A stretch of DNA of 64,000 nt from Massilia agri (lineage in GTDB: Bacteria; Pseudomonadota; Gammaproteobacteria; Burkholderiales; Burkholderiaceae_D), in the NCBI RefSeq assembly GCF_024753255.1, contig NZ_JANUHA010000001.1, positions 558,001 to 622,000 on the forward strand, in the 5' to 3' direction. The notes under the pieces are model-generated. The model was not told the origin of the DNA. It did no database searches and was given only the letters and a program-made list of their open reading frames with translations. This document shows, piece by piece, positions 29,674-37,909 of the stretch. How positions within the stretch are numbered: the stretch's first letter is position 1; each line of letters starts with the position of its first letter. The translations under genes were made by a program, and so were the position numbers.

Positions 29674-29691
29674 GTAGACATCGATGTCTAC
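29674..29691. promoter_or_regulatory. 18-bp perfect palindrome upstream of the SIMPL gene
   Basis: GTAGACATCGATGTCTAC is fully self-complementary. It lies 10 bp after a TTGACA (29658-29663), inside the likely promoter, and 46 bp before the ATG. It is a strong candidate operator, but no regulator gene is adjacent. Confidence 0.55.
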
Positions 29692-29736
29692 TTAATCTAT
29701 CGTCGAGGCATTCCTTCCCTACCTGGAGTGCCTCGC

Positions 29737-30474
29737 ATGCTGAAACGATTCGCCGCCGCCCTGTCGCTGGCCGCCACCTTTCTTCCCGCCGTGGCGGCCG
29801 ACTTGCCCGCTCATCCCTTCATCCACGTCACTGCGGGCGCCGAGTTCTACGTGATGCCCGACATCGGCGAGATCGACATCGACATCACCTCGCTCGAGAC
29901 GGATCCCGACACCGCCTGGAAGGAGGTCAATGCCCGCCTCGAGGAAAGCCGCGCGCTGTTCGCCCAGCACGGCGTGGCGCCGGAAGACGTGCTCGTGCAG
30001 GACATCGTGCGCCGCCCGCGCAAGGTCGAGGTGCTGCCGGAAGGCCAGCCGCTGCCGATGGAAACCCGCGTCTCGATCCACCTGACCGTGCGCGACCTGT
30101 CGCAGTGGACGCCGCTGATGCGCTCCGTGCTGGTGATGAAGAATATCGAATCGCTGGCGGTGTCCTTCAACCGCAGCGACCGCGACAAGATCGAGACCGA
30201 CCTGCTGAATGAAGCGCTGGCCAAGGCCAGGCTCAAGGCGCAACTCATCGCCAAGGGCCTCGGCGCCAGGCTCGGCCCGGCGACCGGCGTGTCGGTCGAA
30301 CCTTTGAAAAACCTGTCCAATTCCATGGGCATGTCCAGCGACCCGTATGCGCGCAACGTCGGCGACCGGCGTGCGCCGCCGAAAGGCGCGGAGATGGCGC
30401 TGGTGGCGGCGATGCGCCTGGCGCAGATGGCCGATGTCATTTACCGGATCGGCGGCGCCCCGGCTCGCAAATGA
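29737..30474 (+). CDS. SIMPL-domain periplasmic protein
   Basis: This 245-residue protein begins with a signal peptide (MLKRFAAALSLAATFLPAVAA). The SIMPL/DUF541 domain follows: HVTAGAEFYVMPDIGEIDIDIT, the Asn/Arg-rich middle, and NEALAKARLKAQLIAKGLGARLG near residue 170, a conserved helix of the family. SIMPL proteins form oligomeric periplasmic or outer-membrane assemblies of unclear role. The ATG at 29737 has GGAG 8 bp upstream and is preferred over the GTG 9 bases earlier. REPIN copy 2 begins 4 bp after the TGA. Confidence 0.88.
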   Translation: MLKRFAAALSLAATFLPAVAADLPAHPFIHVTAGAEFYVMPDIGEIDIDITSLETDPDTAWKEVNARLEESRALFAQHGVAPEDVLVQDIVRRPRKVEVLPEGQPLPMETRVSIHLTVRDLSQWTPLMRSVLVMKNIESLAVSFNRSDRDKIETDLLNEALAKARLKAQLIAKGLGARLGPATGVSVEPLKNLSNSMGMSSDPYARNVGDRRAPPKGAEMALVAAMRLAQMADVIYRIGGAPARK

Positions 30475-30478
30475 TTGT

Positions 30479-30605
30479 GTAGGGTGGACCGGAGCGCGTA
30501 GCTGGCTCCGCCGTCCGCGCGTTCAAACTTCAGTATCACTCAGGCACAATGAGCCTCTGCGCGGAAGTGAGTTGAACGCGCGTTCGGCATAGCCGAACAC
30601 CCTAC
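30479..30605. repeat. REPIN copy 2
   Basis: The left unit (30479-30526) reads GTAGGGTGG, then an imperfect stem-loop (GGAGCG...), then GCGCGTTCAA. The right unit (30572-30605) reads TTGAACGCGCG, then a TTCGGC/GCCGAA stem, then CACCCTAC. About 45 bp lie between them. It fills the gap between the convergent SIMPL and cytochrome c genes. Confidence 0.8.
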
Positions 30606-30641
30606 AAAAACAAAGCGCGCTCTGCTCACACAGGCGCGCTT
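30604..30641 (-). terminator. Terminator of the cytochrome c gene
   Basis: Minus-strand AAGCGCGC/GCGCGCTT stem (30641-30613) is followed by TGTTTTTGT. It abuts REPIN copy 2 and may also slow plus-strand transcription. Confidence 0.7.
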
Positions 30642-30664
30642 CTTTCATTGCGGAACGATGCAGC

Positions 30665-30973
30665 TTATTTCTGCGTCAGCACCCATTTCACCAGGCTGCG
30701 GGCTTCGGCCTCGCTCACCTGCGGGTTGGCCGGCATCGGCACCGGGCCCCAGGTGCCCGCGCCGCCCTTCATGACCTTCTGCACCAGCTTGTCCTCGGCG
30801 CCCTTCTGGCCCGCGTACTTGGCGGCGACGTCCTTGTAGGAGGGGCCGACCAGCTTGTTGGCGACCGCATGGCAGGCCATGCAGTTCTTGGCTTTCGCCA
30901 GGTCGGCTTGTGCGAACGCGCTGGTGGACGCGAAGGCCGACAGTGCTACACACAACAACAAAGACCGTTTCAT
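30665..30973 (-). CDS. Monoheme c-type cytochrome (c551/c8-like)
   Basis: This 102-residue periplasmic electron carrier starts at 30973. It has a signal peptide (MKRSLLLCVALSAFASTSAFA), one heme site CMACH, the Pro-containing GPSYKDVAAKYAGQKGAEDKL segment and a distal Met in GPVPMPANPQVSE. This matches class I cytochromes of the c551/c-552 type. GGAGAAACAA before the ATG supports this start over one 18 bases upstream. It is a single gene with its own terminator. The partner oxidase is not in the window. Confidence 0.92.
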   Translation of the reverse strand: MKRSLLLCVALSAFASTSAFAQADLAKAKNCMACHAVANKLVGPSYKDVAAKYAGQKGAEDKLVQKVMKGGAGTWGPVPMPANPQVSEAEARSLVKWVLTQK

Positions 30974-31192
30974 TTGTTTCTCCAGGTTCATAACATCTTC
31001 ATTCTACCGTGAATTTCCACAAGGTCCATGGGGCGAAACACTCTGTAGCCGTGGATACACTCTGTAACGCACGTGCGTAGCGATGGCTGTCACGGCCGCG
31101 CAACGCCGGGCTTTGATACGGCGGCTACCCGGATTGAATTTTTCCACACGGCATCATTTTATTTGTAAGATGGCTGCCTAAGGAGTTTATCC

Positions 31193-31426
31193 ATGCCCCT
31201 CATCCTCTTGATCGCCGCCCTCTGCGGCTTGCGCTTTTTCGAAGTCTGGCGTTTCGCCGACCTGTCCTGGTGGTATATCGTCGGGCTGATGGTGGCCGCC
31301 TTCATCTGGTTCGAGTTCATCGAAAAGATGCTCGGCCTCGACAAGAAGAAGGCGCACAACGTCGACAACCAGCGCCGCGAGGCGCGCGTGAAGAACGCCT
31401 TCGACAAGAACGGCAAGCGTCGGTAA
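31193..31426 (+). CDS. Small Trp-rich membrane protein (TIGR04438)
   Basis: This 77-residue protein has two hydrophobic segments rich in Trp and Phe (LILLIAALCGLRFFEVWRF and LSWWYIVGLMVAAFIWFEFIE) followed by a charged tail (GLDKKKAHNVDNQRREARVKNAF). This matches the small Trp-rich protein family of betaproteobacteria, which has no known function. AAGGAG lies 8 bp before the ATG. It stands alone between the cytochrome c gene and a LysR gene. The 201-bp gap before it contains no feature I can name. Confidence 0.8.
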   Translation: MPLILLIAALCGLRFFEVWRFADLSWWYIVGLMVAAFIWFEFIEKMLGLDKKKAHNVDNQRREARVKNAFDKNGKRR

Positions 31427-31447
31427 GTTATCTCCCCGATACCGCAG

Positions 31448-31470
31448 GGTGATATGCTGCACATATCACC
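31448..31470. promoter_or_regulatory. Dyad GGTGATATG-N5-CATATCACC before the LysR gene
   Basis: A perfect 9-5-9 inverted repeat ends 28 bp before the LysR ATG. Its core TATGCTGCACATA fits the T-N11-A pattern of LysR-type sites, so autoregulation is likely. No T-run follows, arguing against a terminator. Confidence 0.55.
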
Positions 31471-31498
31471 GGGTCCATCCCATACACTGCGCGTATCA

Positions 31499-32389
31499 AT
31501 GAACTTCGAACTCCGCCAGCTCCGCCACTTCGTCACGGTCGCCGAGGAACTGCACTTCGGCCGCGCCGCCGAGCGCCTGCACATGACGCAGCCGCCCCTG
31601 TCCCAGAGCATCGCCAACCTGGAAAGCCAGCTCGGCGCGCCGCTGTTCCTGCGCAACCGCCGCCAGGTCACGCTCACGCCGGCCGGCAGCGCCCTGCTCC
31701 CCGAAGCCCGGCGCCTGCTCGAGGATGCCGAGGCCTTGCCGGGCCTGGTCCGGCGCGTGGCCGGCGGCGAAGCGGGCCGCCTGACCCTGTCCTTCGTGTC
31801 CACCGCCGACTACAGCATCCTGCCCGGCATCCTGCAGCGCTACCGCGCCGCCTTCCCCCAGGTCCAGCTGGTGCTGCGCGAGGCCACCACCGACGTGCAG
31901 GCCGAAGAGCTGCTGCACGGACGCATCGACGCCGGCTTCGTGATCCCGCCCCTGCCCGGCCGCCTGGACGCCGCGGTCGCCTACCGCAAGGTGCTGGAAG
32001 AGCCGCTGATCCTGTGCGCGCCCGCCGACCTGGATGGCTTGCAGGACGAAGGCCCGGTCAGCCTGCGCGACCTGCCGCCGCTGCCCCTCGTGATCTTCCC
32101 GCGCACCCTGGCCCCGCTGCTGCACGACGCCATCCTCGCGACCTTCCGCGCGGAGGGCCTCACGCCCGTGATCGGGCAGGAAGCGATCCAGATGCAGACC
32201 ATCGTCAGCCTGGTCTCCGGCGGCATGGGATTGGCACTTGTGCCACAATCCGTCTCGAACCTGATGCGCGCGGGCGTGCAATACCGTCCCCTGCGCACGC
32301 CCACGCCGCTGGCCGAGCTGGGCGTGGCCTGGCGCCGCGACAGCGAATCGCCCGTGCTCAGGGGCTTCCTGGATTTGATCGAACAATAG
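31499..32389 (+). CDS. LysR-family transcriptional regulator
   Basis: This 296-residue regulator has the N-terminal winged helix [43 protein letters not shown] periplasmic-binding-protein-like effector domain follows from about residue 90 ([20 protein letters not shown]). The start at 31499 is the standard LysR N-terminus and lies 29 bp after a LysR-like dyad. No divergent structural gene is present; the neighbours are the small Trp-rich gene and lgt (22 bp downstream), so its targets may be elsewhere. The sequence resembles regulators of aromatic-compound pathways (BenM/CatR-like start), but that is a loose resemblance. Confidence 0.93.
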   Translation: MNFELRQLRHFVTVAEELHFGRAAERLHMTQPPLSQSIANLESQLGAPLFLRNRRQVTLTPAGSALLPEARRLLEDAEALPGLVRRVAGGEAGRLTLSFVSTADYSILPGILQRYRAAFPQVQLVLREATTDVQAEELLHGRIDAGFVIPPLPGRLDAAVAYRKVLEEPLILCAPADLDGLQDEGPVSLRDLPPLPLVIFPRTLAPLLHDAILATFRAEGLTPVIGQEAIQMQTIVSLVSGGMGLALVPQSVSNLMRAGVQYRPLRTPTPLAELGVAWRRDSESPVLRGFLDLIEQ

Positions 32390-32411
32390 AGAAAAGCGAG
32401 AAAGAATAGAC

Positions 32412-33221
32412 ATGCTAGTACACCCGCAGCCGGATCCCATCGCCTTCGCCATCGGACCGGTGCAGATCCATTGGTATGGCCTGATGTACGTGGTCGCCTT
32501 CGCCCTGTTCCTGATCCTGGGACGGGTGCGCATCAGGCAGCCGCACATCGCGGCGCAAGGCTGGAAGGCCGAGGACCTCGACGACATGCTCTTCTACGGC
32601 ATGCTGGGCGTGGTGCTGGGCGGGCGCCTGGGCGAGGTGCTGTTCTACCAGCCGCTCTACTTCCTCCAGCACCCGCTCGAGATCTTCATGGTCTGGCGCG
32701 GCGGCATGTCCTTCCATGGCGGCTTCCTGGGCGTGCTGATCGCGATGGCCCTGTGGGCGCACAAGCGCAAGCGCAACCTGCTCGACGTCTACGATTTCAT
32801 CGCGCCGATGGTGCCGCTCGGCTATGCGGCCGGCCGCCTGGGCAACTTCATCAACGCCGAGCTGCCGGGCCGTATCGCCGACCCCAGCCTGCCCTGGGCC
32901 ATGCTGTGGCCGGGCGTCGAAGGTCCGCGCCACCCGTCGCCCCTGTACCAGATGCTGCTCGACGGGATCGTCGTGTTCCTGATCCTCTGGCCCTATGCGC
33001 GCAAGCAGCGCCCGCGCCTGGCGGTCGGCGCCATGTTCACCCTGCTGTATGGCTGCGCGCGCTTCACCACCGAGTACTTCCGCGTACCGGACTGGGAAAC
33101 CACCGTGTTCGGGCTGCCGATCACCTCGGGCCAGGTGCTGTCGCTGCCGATGATCGTCGCCGCCCTGGTCATGCTGGCCTGGGCCTATCGCCAGGCCCCG
33201 ACGCGCGCGGCGCACGCGTAA
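32412..33221 (+). CDS. lgt: Prolipoprotein diacylglyceryl transferase
   Basis: This 269-residue inner-membrane enzyme transfers diacylglycerol from phosphatidylglycerol to the lipobox cysteine of prolipoproteins. Family segments are [15 protein letters not shown], the [10 protein letters not shown] catalytic-region motif (MSFHGGFLG) and the Lgt signature [29 protein letters not shown] and the terminal helices are also present. Seven membrane helices are expected. It follows lysR by 22 bp and converges with the hybrid kinase gene with only 7 bp between stops. Confidence 0.96.
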   Translation: MLVHPQPDPIAFAIGPVQIHWYGLMYVVAFALFLILGRVRIRQPHIAAQGWKAEDLDDMLFYGMLGVVLGGRLGEVLFYQPLYFLQHPLEIFMVWRGGMSFHGGFLGVLIAMALWAHKRKRNLLDVYDFIAPMVPLGYAAGRLGNFINAELPGRIADPSLPWAMLWPGVEGPRHPSPLYQMLLDGIVVFLILWPYARKQRPRLAVGAMFTLLYGCARFTTEYFRVPDWETTVFGLPITSGQVLSLPMIVAALVMLAWAYRQAPTRAAHA

Positions 33222-33228
33222 CACCTGT

Positions 33229-35391
33229 TCAGGCGGGCACTAAGGCCCGCCGTAGTTCTTCCAGGGAGGCGGGCTTGGTCAGGTGCAGGGAAAAACCTGC
33301 CGCCATCGCCTGCGCCACGTCCGACTGCTGGCCGTAGCCGCTCAGCGCCACCAGCTTCAAGCCCGGCTCCTTGTCGAGCAGGCGGCGCGCGAGCGCATAG
33401 CCATCCATGTCGGGCAGGCCGATGTCGAGGATGGCCACGTCGGGCGCCTGGCGCGCCGCTTCCTGGATCGCCTCTTCTCCGGTCGCCGCCACCCGCACGG
33501 TGTGGCCCATGTTCTCGAGCAGCGCGGCGGTCGCCACCACGGCGTCGTAGTTGTCGTCGACCAGCAGCACGTCCAGGCGCGCGGGCGCCGCCTCGACCGT
33601 GGCTTCCTGTCCGGATTGCGCCGCCTCGCCCAGCGGCAGCCAGACCTCGAAGCGGCTGCCCTTGCCTTCGCCCTCGCTGAATGCCTTCACGGTGCCGCCA
33701 TGCAGCTCGACGATGCGGCGCACGATCGCCAGGCCGAGCCCGAGCCCGCCGGTATTGCGCGCCAGCGGCTGCGGCGCCTGGAAGAAGGGTTCGAAGATCC
33801 GCTCCAGCATCGCCACGCTCATGCCGGCGCCGTCGTCGCACACGGCCAGGCGCGCCATGCCGTCGCGGGCGTCCAGCGAGACGCGGGTGCTGTCCCTGCC
33901 GAAGCGCGCCGCGTTCGACAGCAGGTTGTTCAGGACCTGCGCGAGGCGGGCCTCGTCGCCGTGCACCCAGAGCGACCCTGGCGCCACCAGCTCCGGCTGC
34001 CGGCCGGGGAATGCCGCCACCGCATGGCGCACCAGCTCCGCGAGATTCAGGGGCTTCAGTTCGACCTGCAGCTTGCCGCTGGCGATGCGCGAGACGTCCA
34101 GCAGGTCGTCGACCAGGCGCCGCAGGTGGTTCACCTGGCGCCGCATGATGGTGCGCTCGCGCTGGCTGCCCGCTTCGCCCCGCATGTCCATCAGGTCGAG
34201 CGAGGCGACGATGGGACTGAGCGGGTTGCGCAGCTCATGGCCCAGCATGGCGAGGAATTCGTCCTTGACCCGGCCGGCGGCGCGGCTGTCGCCGAGCGCC
34301 GTCTCCAGGGAAGCCAGCAGGCGCGAACGCTCGGCTTCGTGCGCCTCGCGCCGGGCGGCGGCGGCAAGGAGCGCCTCCTGCATCTGCACGATCTCGCCGA
34401 TGCGCGAGGGCGCCACTTCCACCTTCTCGCCCGCGCCGAGCGCCGCGGTGCCCTGCTGCAGGCTGAGGAAGGTGCGCACGATGCGGTGCGAGAGCAGCGA
34501 CGCGATCAGCAGGCAGGCCAGCAGCGAGGCCGCCAGGCCGGCCGCATAGAAGGTCAGGCCCTGCAGGGAGGCGGGCGCCAGCGCGGCGGTGGCCACGCCG
34601 ATCGCCACCGACCAGCCGTAGCGGGAGCGCGCGAACGCCGTGGTAACGGATTCGCCTTCGAGGGTGGTGGTACGGCCAACCGCTTCCGCTCCGCCCTCGC
34701 GCATCAGTTTCACGAGGGACGGGCTGGGCGGGCTGCCGACCAGCTGCGGCTGCCCCTTGGAGCGGGCCACGATGGCGCCGCCGACGTCCATGATCGCGAG
34801 CACCGAGCTGGCCGGCACCTTCTGGCGCTCGATCACGCGCAGCATGCGGTCGGGCTTGATCACGGCGCTGAGGATGTAGTCGCGGCCCAGGCTGTTCTCG
34901 ACCGGCACACGCACCGGGAAGGCCGCGCGGCCGCCCTTGCCGCGCACGACGCTGCCGGCCACCGGCTGGTGCAGCTCGATGGCGCGCCGCAGGCTGGCCG
35001 GATCGGCCACGGGGCCGTCCGGGGCGCCGTAGGGCGCCGTGGTACGGAACAGGATGGCGCCGCCGGTATCGCTCAGGAACACCGCCAGCCATTCCGGCTG
35101 CGCCGCCACCTGGGCGCTGGCGAAAGCGTGGAATCCGCGCAGGTCGCCGCCGGCCAGCACCGGTGTGCGGCCCATGGCGGTGAGCGTCCCGACCGAGGCA
35201 TCGAGTTCGGCGTCGACCGCGCTCGACAGCGCGCGCGCCAGGTCGAGCAGCGAACGTTCCTGCTCGCGCTGCTGGTAGTCGCCGACCAGGTGGAGGCCCC
35301 AGACGCCCAGCAGGGCCAGCGGCAGCAGCCCGAGGGCCGTGAGCAGGACCAGCAGGCGGCGGAGCGAAACTGTGGAAGCCTGGCGCGGCAT
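33229..35391 (-). CDS. Hybrid sensor histidine kinase with periplasmic Cache-type sensor and receiver
   Basis: This is a 720-residue protein. A first membrane helix (LLVLLTALGLLPLALLGVWGLHLV) is followed by a periplasmic region (about residues 35-270) resembling a double Cache sensor. A second helix (FYAAGLAASLLACLLIASLL) leads to the HisKA domain with His385 in MLGHELRNPLSPI and an ATPase domain with DDGAGMSVAMLERIFEPFF and GGLGLGLAIVRRIVELHGG. The C-terminal receiver has Asp656 in VAILDIGLPDMDGYALA and ends in KPASLEELRRAL. The ATG at 35391 is preferred to a TTG 12 bases upstream. No separate DNA-binding partner lies nearby. Confidence 0.93.
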   Translation of the reverse strand: MPRQASTVSLRRLLVLLTALGLLPLALLGVWGLHLVGDYQQREQERSLLDLARALSSAVDAELDASVGTLTAMGRTPVLAGGDLRGFHAFASAQVAAQPEWLAVFLSDTGGAILFRTTAPYGAPDGPVADPASLRRAIELHQPVAGSVVRGKGGRAAFPVRVPVENSLGRDYILSAVIKPDRMLRVIERQKVPASSVLAIMDVGGAIVARSKGQPQLVGSPPSPSLVKLMREGGAEAVGRTTTLEGESVTTAFARSRYGWSVAIGVATAALAPASLQGLTFYAAGLAASLLACLLIASLLSHRIVRTFLSLQQGTAALGAGEKVEVAPSRIGEIVQMQEALLAAAARREAHEAERSRLLASLETALGDSRAAGRVKDEFLAMLGHELRNPLSPIVASLDLMDMRGEAGSQRERTIMRRQVNHLRRLVDDLLDVSRIASGKLQVELKPLNLAELVRHAVAAFPGRQPELVAPGSLWVHGDEARLAQVLNNLLSNAARFGRDSTRVSLDARDGMARLAVCDDGAGMSVAMLERIFEPFFQAPQPLARNTGGLGLGLAIVRRIVELHGGTVKAFSEGEGKGSRFEVWLPLGEAAQSGQEATVEAAPARLDVLLVDDNYDAVVATAALLENMGHTVRVAATGEEAIQEAARQAPDVAILDIGLPDMDGYALARRLLDKEPGLKLVALSGYGQQSDVAQAMAAGFSLHLTKPASLEELRRALVPA

Positions 35392-35469
35392 GCGGGGGCC
35401 CAAGTGAAAAGGGCCATTATAGGCAAAAACGGACGCGGCAATGCCGGGCCGCGCCTGCCCCGGCCGAAC

Positions 35470-35814
35470 TTAGTCGAAATCCTCGGCCAGGTTCTTCCAG
35501 CCGCGGCTCTTGGCGAAGGCCGTGAATTCCTCGGGCGCCTCGAGCACGATCAGGCGGCTTTCCTGCAGGCCCGGATCGCTGTGGCCGAAGTCCGGCCCCT
35601 TGTAGCCCAGCGCACGCAGGCGCTCGACGATCTGGCGCAGCAGCACCGTGTCCTTGTAGGCGCCGGGTTCGAGCCTGGCCTTGAAGTCGACGTAGACGTC
35701 GATGATGCCGTAGCCTTCGTCGAAGATACGGATCGCCTTCACGTCCAGCAGGCGGCCGGCGCCGTCCTTCACCTGGAAGGGGCCGGACAGTTCGATATCG
35801 GAATCAGTAGTCAT
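35470..35814 (-). CDS. Conserved hypothetical protein, 114 residues
   Basis: The protein (start MTTDSDIELSGPFQVKDG at 35814) is soluble and acidic. It has alternating beta and helical character (VKAIRIFDEGYGIIDVYVDF, VLLRQIVERLRALGYKGPDFGHSD) and the tail EEFTAFAKSRGWKNLAEDFD. It has no signal or membrane segment. It follows the DUF4287 gene on the same strand by 16 bp, so the two are likely co-transcribed. I cannot place it in a named family. Confidence 0.7.
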   Translation of the reverse strand: MTTDSDIELSGPFQVKDGAGRLLDVKAIRIFDEGYGIIDVYVDFKARLEPGAYKDTVLLRQIVERLRALGYKGPDFGHSDPGLQESRLIVLEAPEEFTAFAKSRGWKNLAEDFD

Positions 35815-35830
35815 GGCCCCAGCATACCAC

Positions 35831-36040
35831 TTAGCGCGCAGCCAGGTGGTGCGCGACCAGGGCATTGGCGTGCCCATGGCCCAGCCCATGCTCGGCCTTG
35901 AGCCAGGCCACCAGCTCCATGTGCTTCTTGCCGGACTGCGTGTCCAGCAGCCCGAACCAGTGCGCGACCGGCTGGCCGTATTTTTTCTCGATCGAGGGGA
36001 AGTAGGATGCGGGACCCTTGACGTCGGCTTGCGTGCTCAT
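35831..36040 (-). CDS. DUF4287 domain protein
   Basis: This 69-residue protein fits the DUF4287 family: a short start, then PASYFPSIEKKYGQPVAHWF, followed by the segment KKHMELVAWLKAEHGLGHGHANALVAHHLA. The last segment is the conserved helix with Gly-His-Gly. The start at 36040 is supported by AGGAGAGC upstream. It is divergent from the molybdenum hydroxylase operon (88 bp) and probably co-transcribed with the 114-residue gene. The function of the family is unknown; it often occurs near DUF5655-type proteins. Confidence 0.82.
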   Translation of the reverse strand: MSTQADVKGPASYFPSIEKKYGQPVAHWFGLLDTQSGKKHMELVAWLKAEHGLGHGHANALVAHHLAAR

Positions 36041-36128
36041 GATGCTCTCCTTTTTGCTTGATAATAGCGCCATTCAACAGCACGACGATCGGCGCGGCCG
36101 GGATTCGACATCTGACCGGAAAAATCGA

Positions 36129-37421
36129 ATGAAGAAAGCGGGAGGGGCAAGGCGATACCGGTGGTGGCTGGCAGGGGCGGCGCTCGTCCTGTCCGCGCTG
36201 GCCGCATGGACCATCATGTGGCGCCCCGCCCTGCCCGAGCGCGGCGGCTCCCCCGGCTCCTTCGATGCGGACCAGGTCCGGCGCGGCGCCAACCTGGCCC
36301 GCCTCGGCATGTGCGCCGCCTGCCATACCGCCGACGTGGCAAAGCCCTTCGCCGGCGGCCTGGCCCTCGCCACGCCCTTCGGCACCGTCTACAGCACCAA
36401 CATCACGCCCGACGCGCGCACCGGCATCGGCGCCTGGACCGTCGAAGCATTCACGCGCGCCATGCGCCAGGGGGTCGCGCGCGACGGCCGCCTGCTCTAC
36501 CCGGCCTTCCCCTACACCCACTACACGAAGCTGGGCCAGGGCGACATCGACGCCCTGTACGCCTTCTTCATGACGCGCCCGGCCATCGACGCCCCGGCGC
36601 GCGAGAACCGGATGCGCTTCCCCTTCGGTTTCCGCCCCCTGGTCGGATTCTGGAACCTGCTCTACCTCGACGAATCGCCCTGGCAGGCGGACACCCGCCA
36701 ATCAGCCCAATGGAACCGCGGCGCCTACGTCACCCATGCGCTGGCCCACTGCGCCGCCTGCCACACGCCGCGGGGCCTGCTGGGCGGGCCCAGGCTCAGC
36801 CGCCAGTTCGACGGCGGCGAGGCCGAGGACTGGTATGCGCCGGCGCTTGACGCGCAATCGCCTTCGCCGCTTCCGTGGACGCGCGAGCACCTGGGCGAAT
36901 ACCTGCGTACCGGCATCGCTCCCGGCCACGCGGTAGCGGGCGGCCCGATGCAGGACGTGGTCGTGCAGCTCGGCCAGGCCGACCCGGAGGACGTGCGGGC
37001 CATCGCCGCCTACATCCACGGCTACCTGGCCCAGGCTCCTGCACGCGTCCTGCCTGCGCCCGGCCCCCTGCCCGCTCCCGCCGCCAGCGAACCCGACGCC
37101 CGCATGCGCCTCGGCCACGAGACCTATGTCATGGCCTGCGCGCGCTGCCACGACGCCGGCCGCGCGTCCAGCTCGGGCGGGGCCCTCCAGCTGCAACAGG
37201 CCGTGGCCCTGTACGACCCGGATCCGCGCAGCCTGATCCACATCGTGCGCGAGGGCATCACGCCGCCGGACGGCGAGCCGGGACGCTTCATGCCGGGCTT
37301 CGCCACCATCCTGAACGACGAACAGCTCACCGCGCTCGCCGCCTACCTGCGGCGCTACGGCGCCAAGGCGGAGCCTTGGGAAGACCTCGAGGACAGCGTG
37401 AAGAAGACGAGGACACCATGA
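36129..37421 (+). CDS. Membrane-anchored triheme cytochrome c of a molybdenum hydroxylase
   Basis: This 430-residue protein is anchored by one N-terminal helix (WWLAGAALVLSALAAWTIM). It has three heme sites: CAACH at residues 62-66, CAACH at 208-212 and CARCH at 337-341. The layout matches the cytochrome subunits of periplasmic alcohol/aldehyde and nicotinate/isoquinoline-type dehydrogenases, which pass electrons to the quinone pool or an oxidase. The stop overlaps the next start (ATGA), so it forms one unit with the 2Fe-2S and Mo subunits. Confidence 0.93.
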   Translation: MKKAGGARRYRWWLAGAALVLSALAAWTIMWRPALPERGGSPGSFDADQVRRGANLARLGMCAACHTADVAKPFAGGLALATPFGTVYSTNITPDARTGIGAWTVEAFTRAMRQGVARDGRLLYPAFPYTHYTKLGQGDIDALYAFFMTRPAIDAPARENRMRFPFGFRPLVGFWNLLYLDESPWQADTRQSAQWNRGAYVTHALAHCAACHTPRGLLGGPRLSRQFDGGEAEDWYAPALDAQSPSPLPWTREHLGEYLRTGIAPGHAVAGGPMQDVVVQLGQADPEDVRAIAAYIHGYLAQAPARVLPAPGPLPAPAASEPDARMRLGHETYVMACARCHDAGRASSSGGALQLQQAVALYDPDPRSLIHIVREGITPPDGEPGRFMPGFATILNDEQLTALAAYLRRYGAKAEPWEDLEDSVKKTRTP

Positions 37422-37909
37422 CGAAGTACCGCCTGCAGGTCAACGGCAAGCCGCACGAGGTCGATGTCGACCCGGACACCCCGCTGCTCTACGTGCTGCG
37501 CAACGACCTGAAACTCAACGGCGCCAAGTTCGGCTGCGGCATGGGACAGTGCGGTTCCTGCACGGTGACGGTCGACCGCGCGCCGGTGATGTCCTGCCTG
37601 CTGCCGGTGTCGATGGTCGGCCCGCGCGCCATCCGCACCGTGGAGTCGCCGGGCACGCGCTGGGTGCCGGGCGTGGTGCTGCGGCAGGCCTTCGTGGAAG
37701 AACAGGCGGCCCAGTGCGGCTACTGCATCGCCGGCATGATCATGCGCGCCACCGCCCTGCTCGACGCGGTGCGCGAGCCGACCGATGCGCAGATCCGCGC
37801 CTGGATGCAGCCCAACCTGTGCCGCTGCGGCACCCATCTGCGCATCCTGCGCGCGGTGCGGCGCGCGGCCGATGCCCTGACGGCGGCGCCCGCAAGGAAG
37901 AAGCGATGA
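37418..37909 (+). CDS. 2Fe-2S subunit of isoquinoline 1-oxidoreductase-type hydroxylase
   Basis: This is a 163-residue small subunit. The plant-type 2Fe-2S cluster is bound by cysteines in FGCGMGQCGSCTV plus VMSC. The second, C-terminal cluster uses QCGYCIAGMI and LCRCGTH. It has no export signal and is probably carried across with the Tat-targeted large subunit, as in the IorA/NicA group. It has ATGA overlaps with both neighbours. Electrons flow from the Mo centre through these two clusters to the triheme cytochrome. Confidence 0.95.
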   Translation: MTKYRLQVNGKPHEVDVDPDTPLLYVLRNDLKLNGAKFGCGMGQCGSCTVTVDRAPVMSCLLPVSMVGPRAIRTVESPGTRWVPGVVLRQAFVEEQAAQCGYCIAGMIMRATALLDAVREPTDAQIRAWMQPNLCRCGTHLRILRAVRRAADALTAAPARKKR

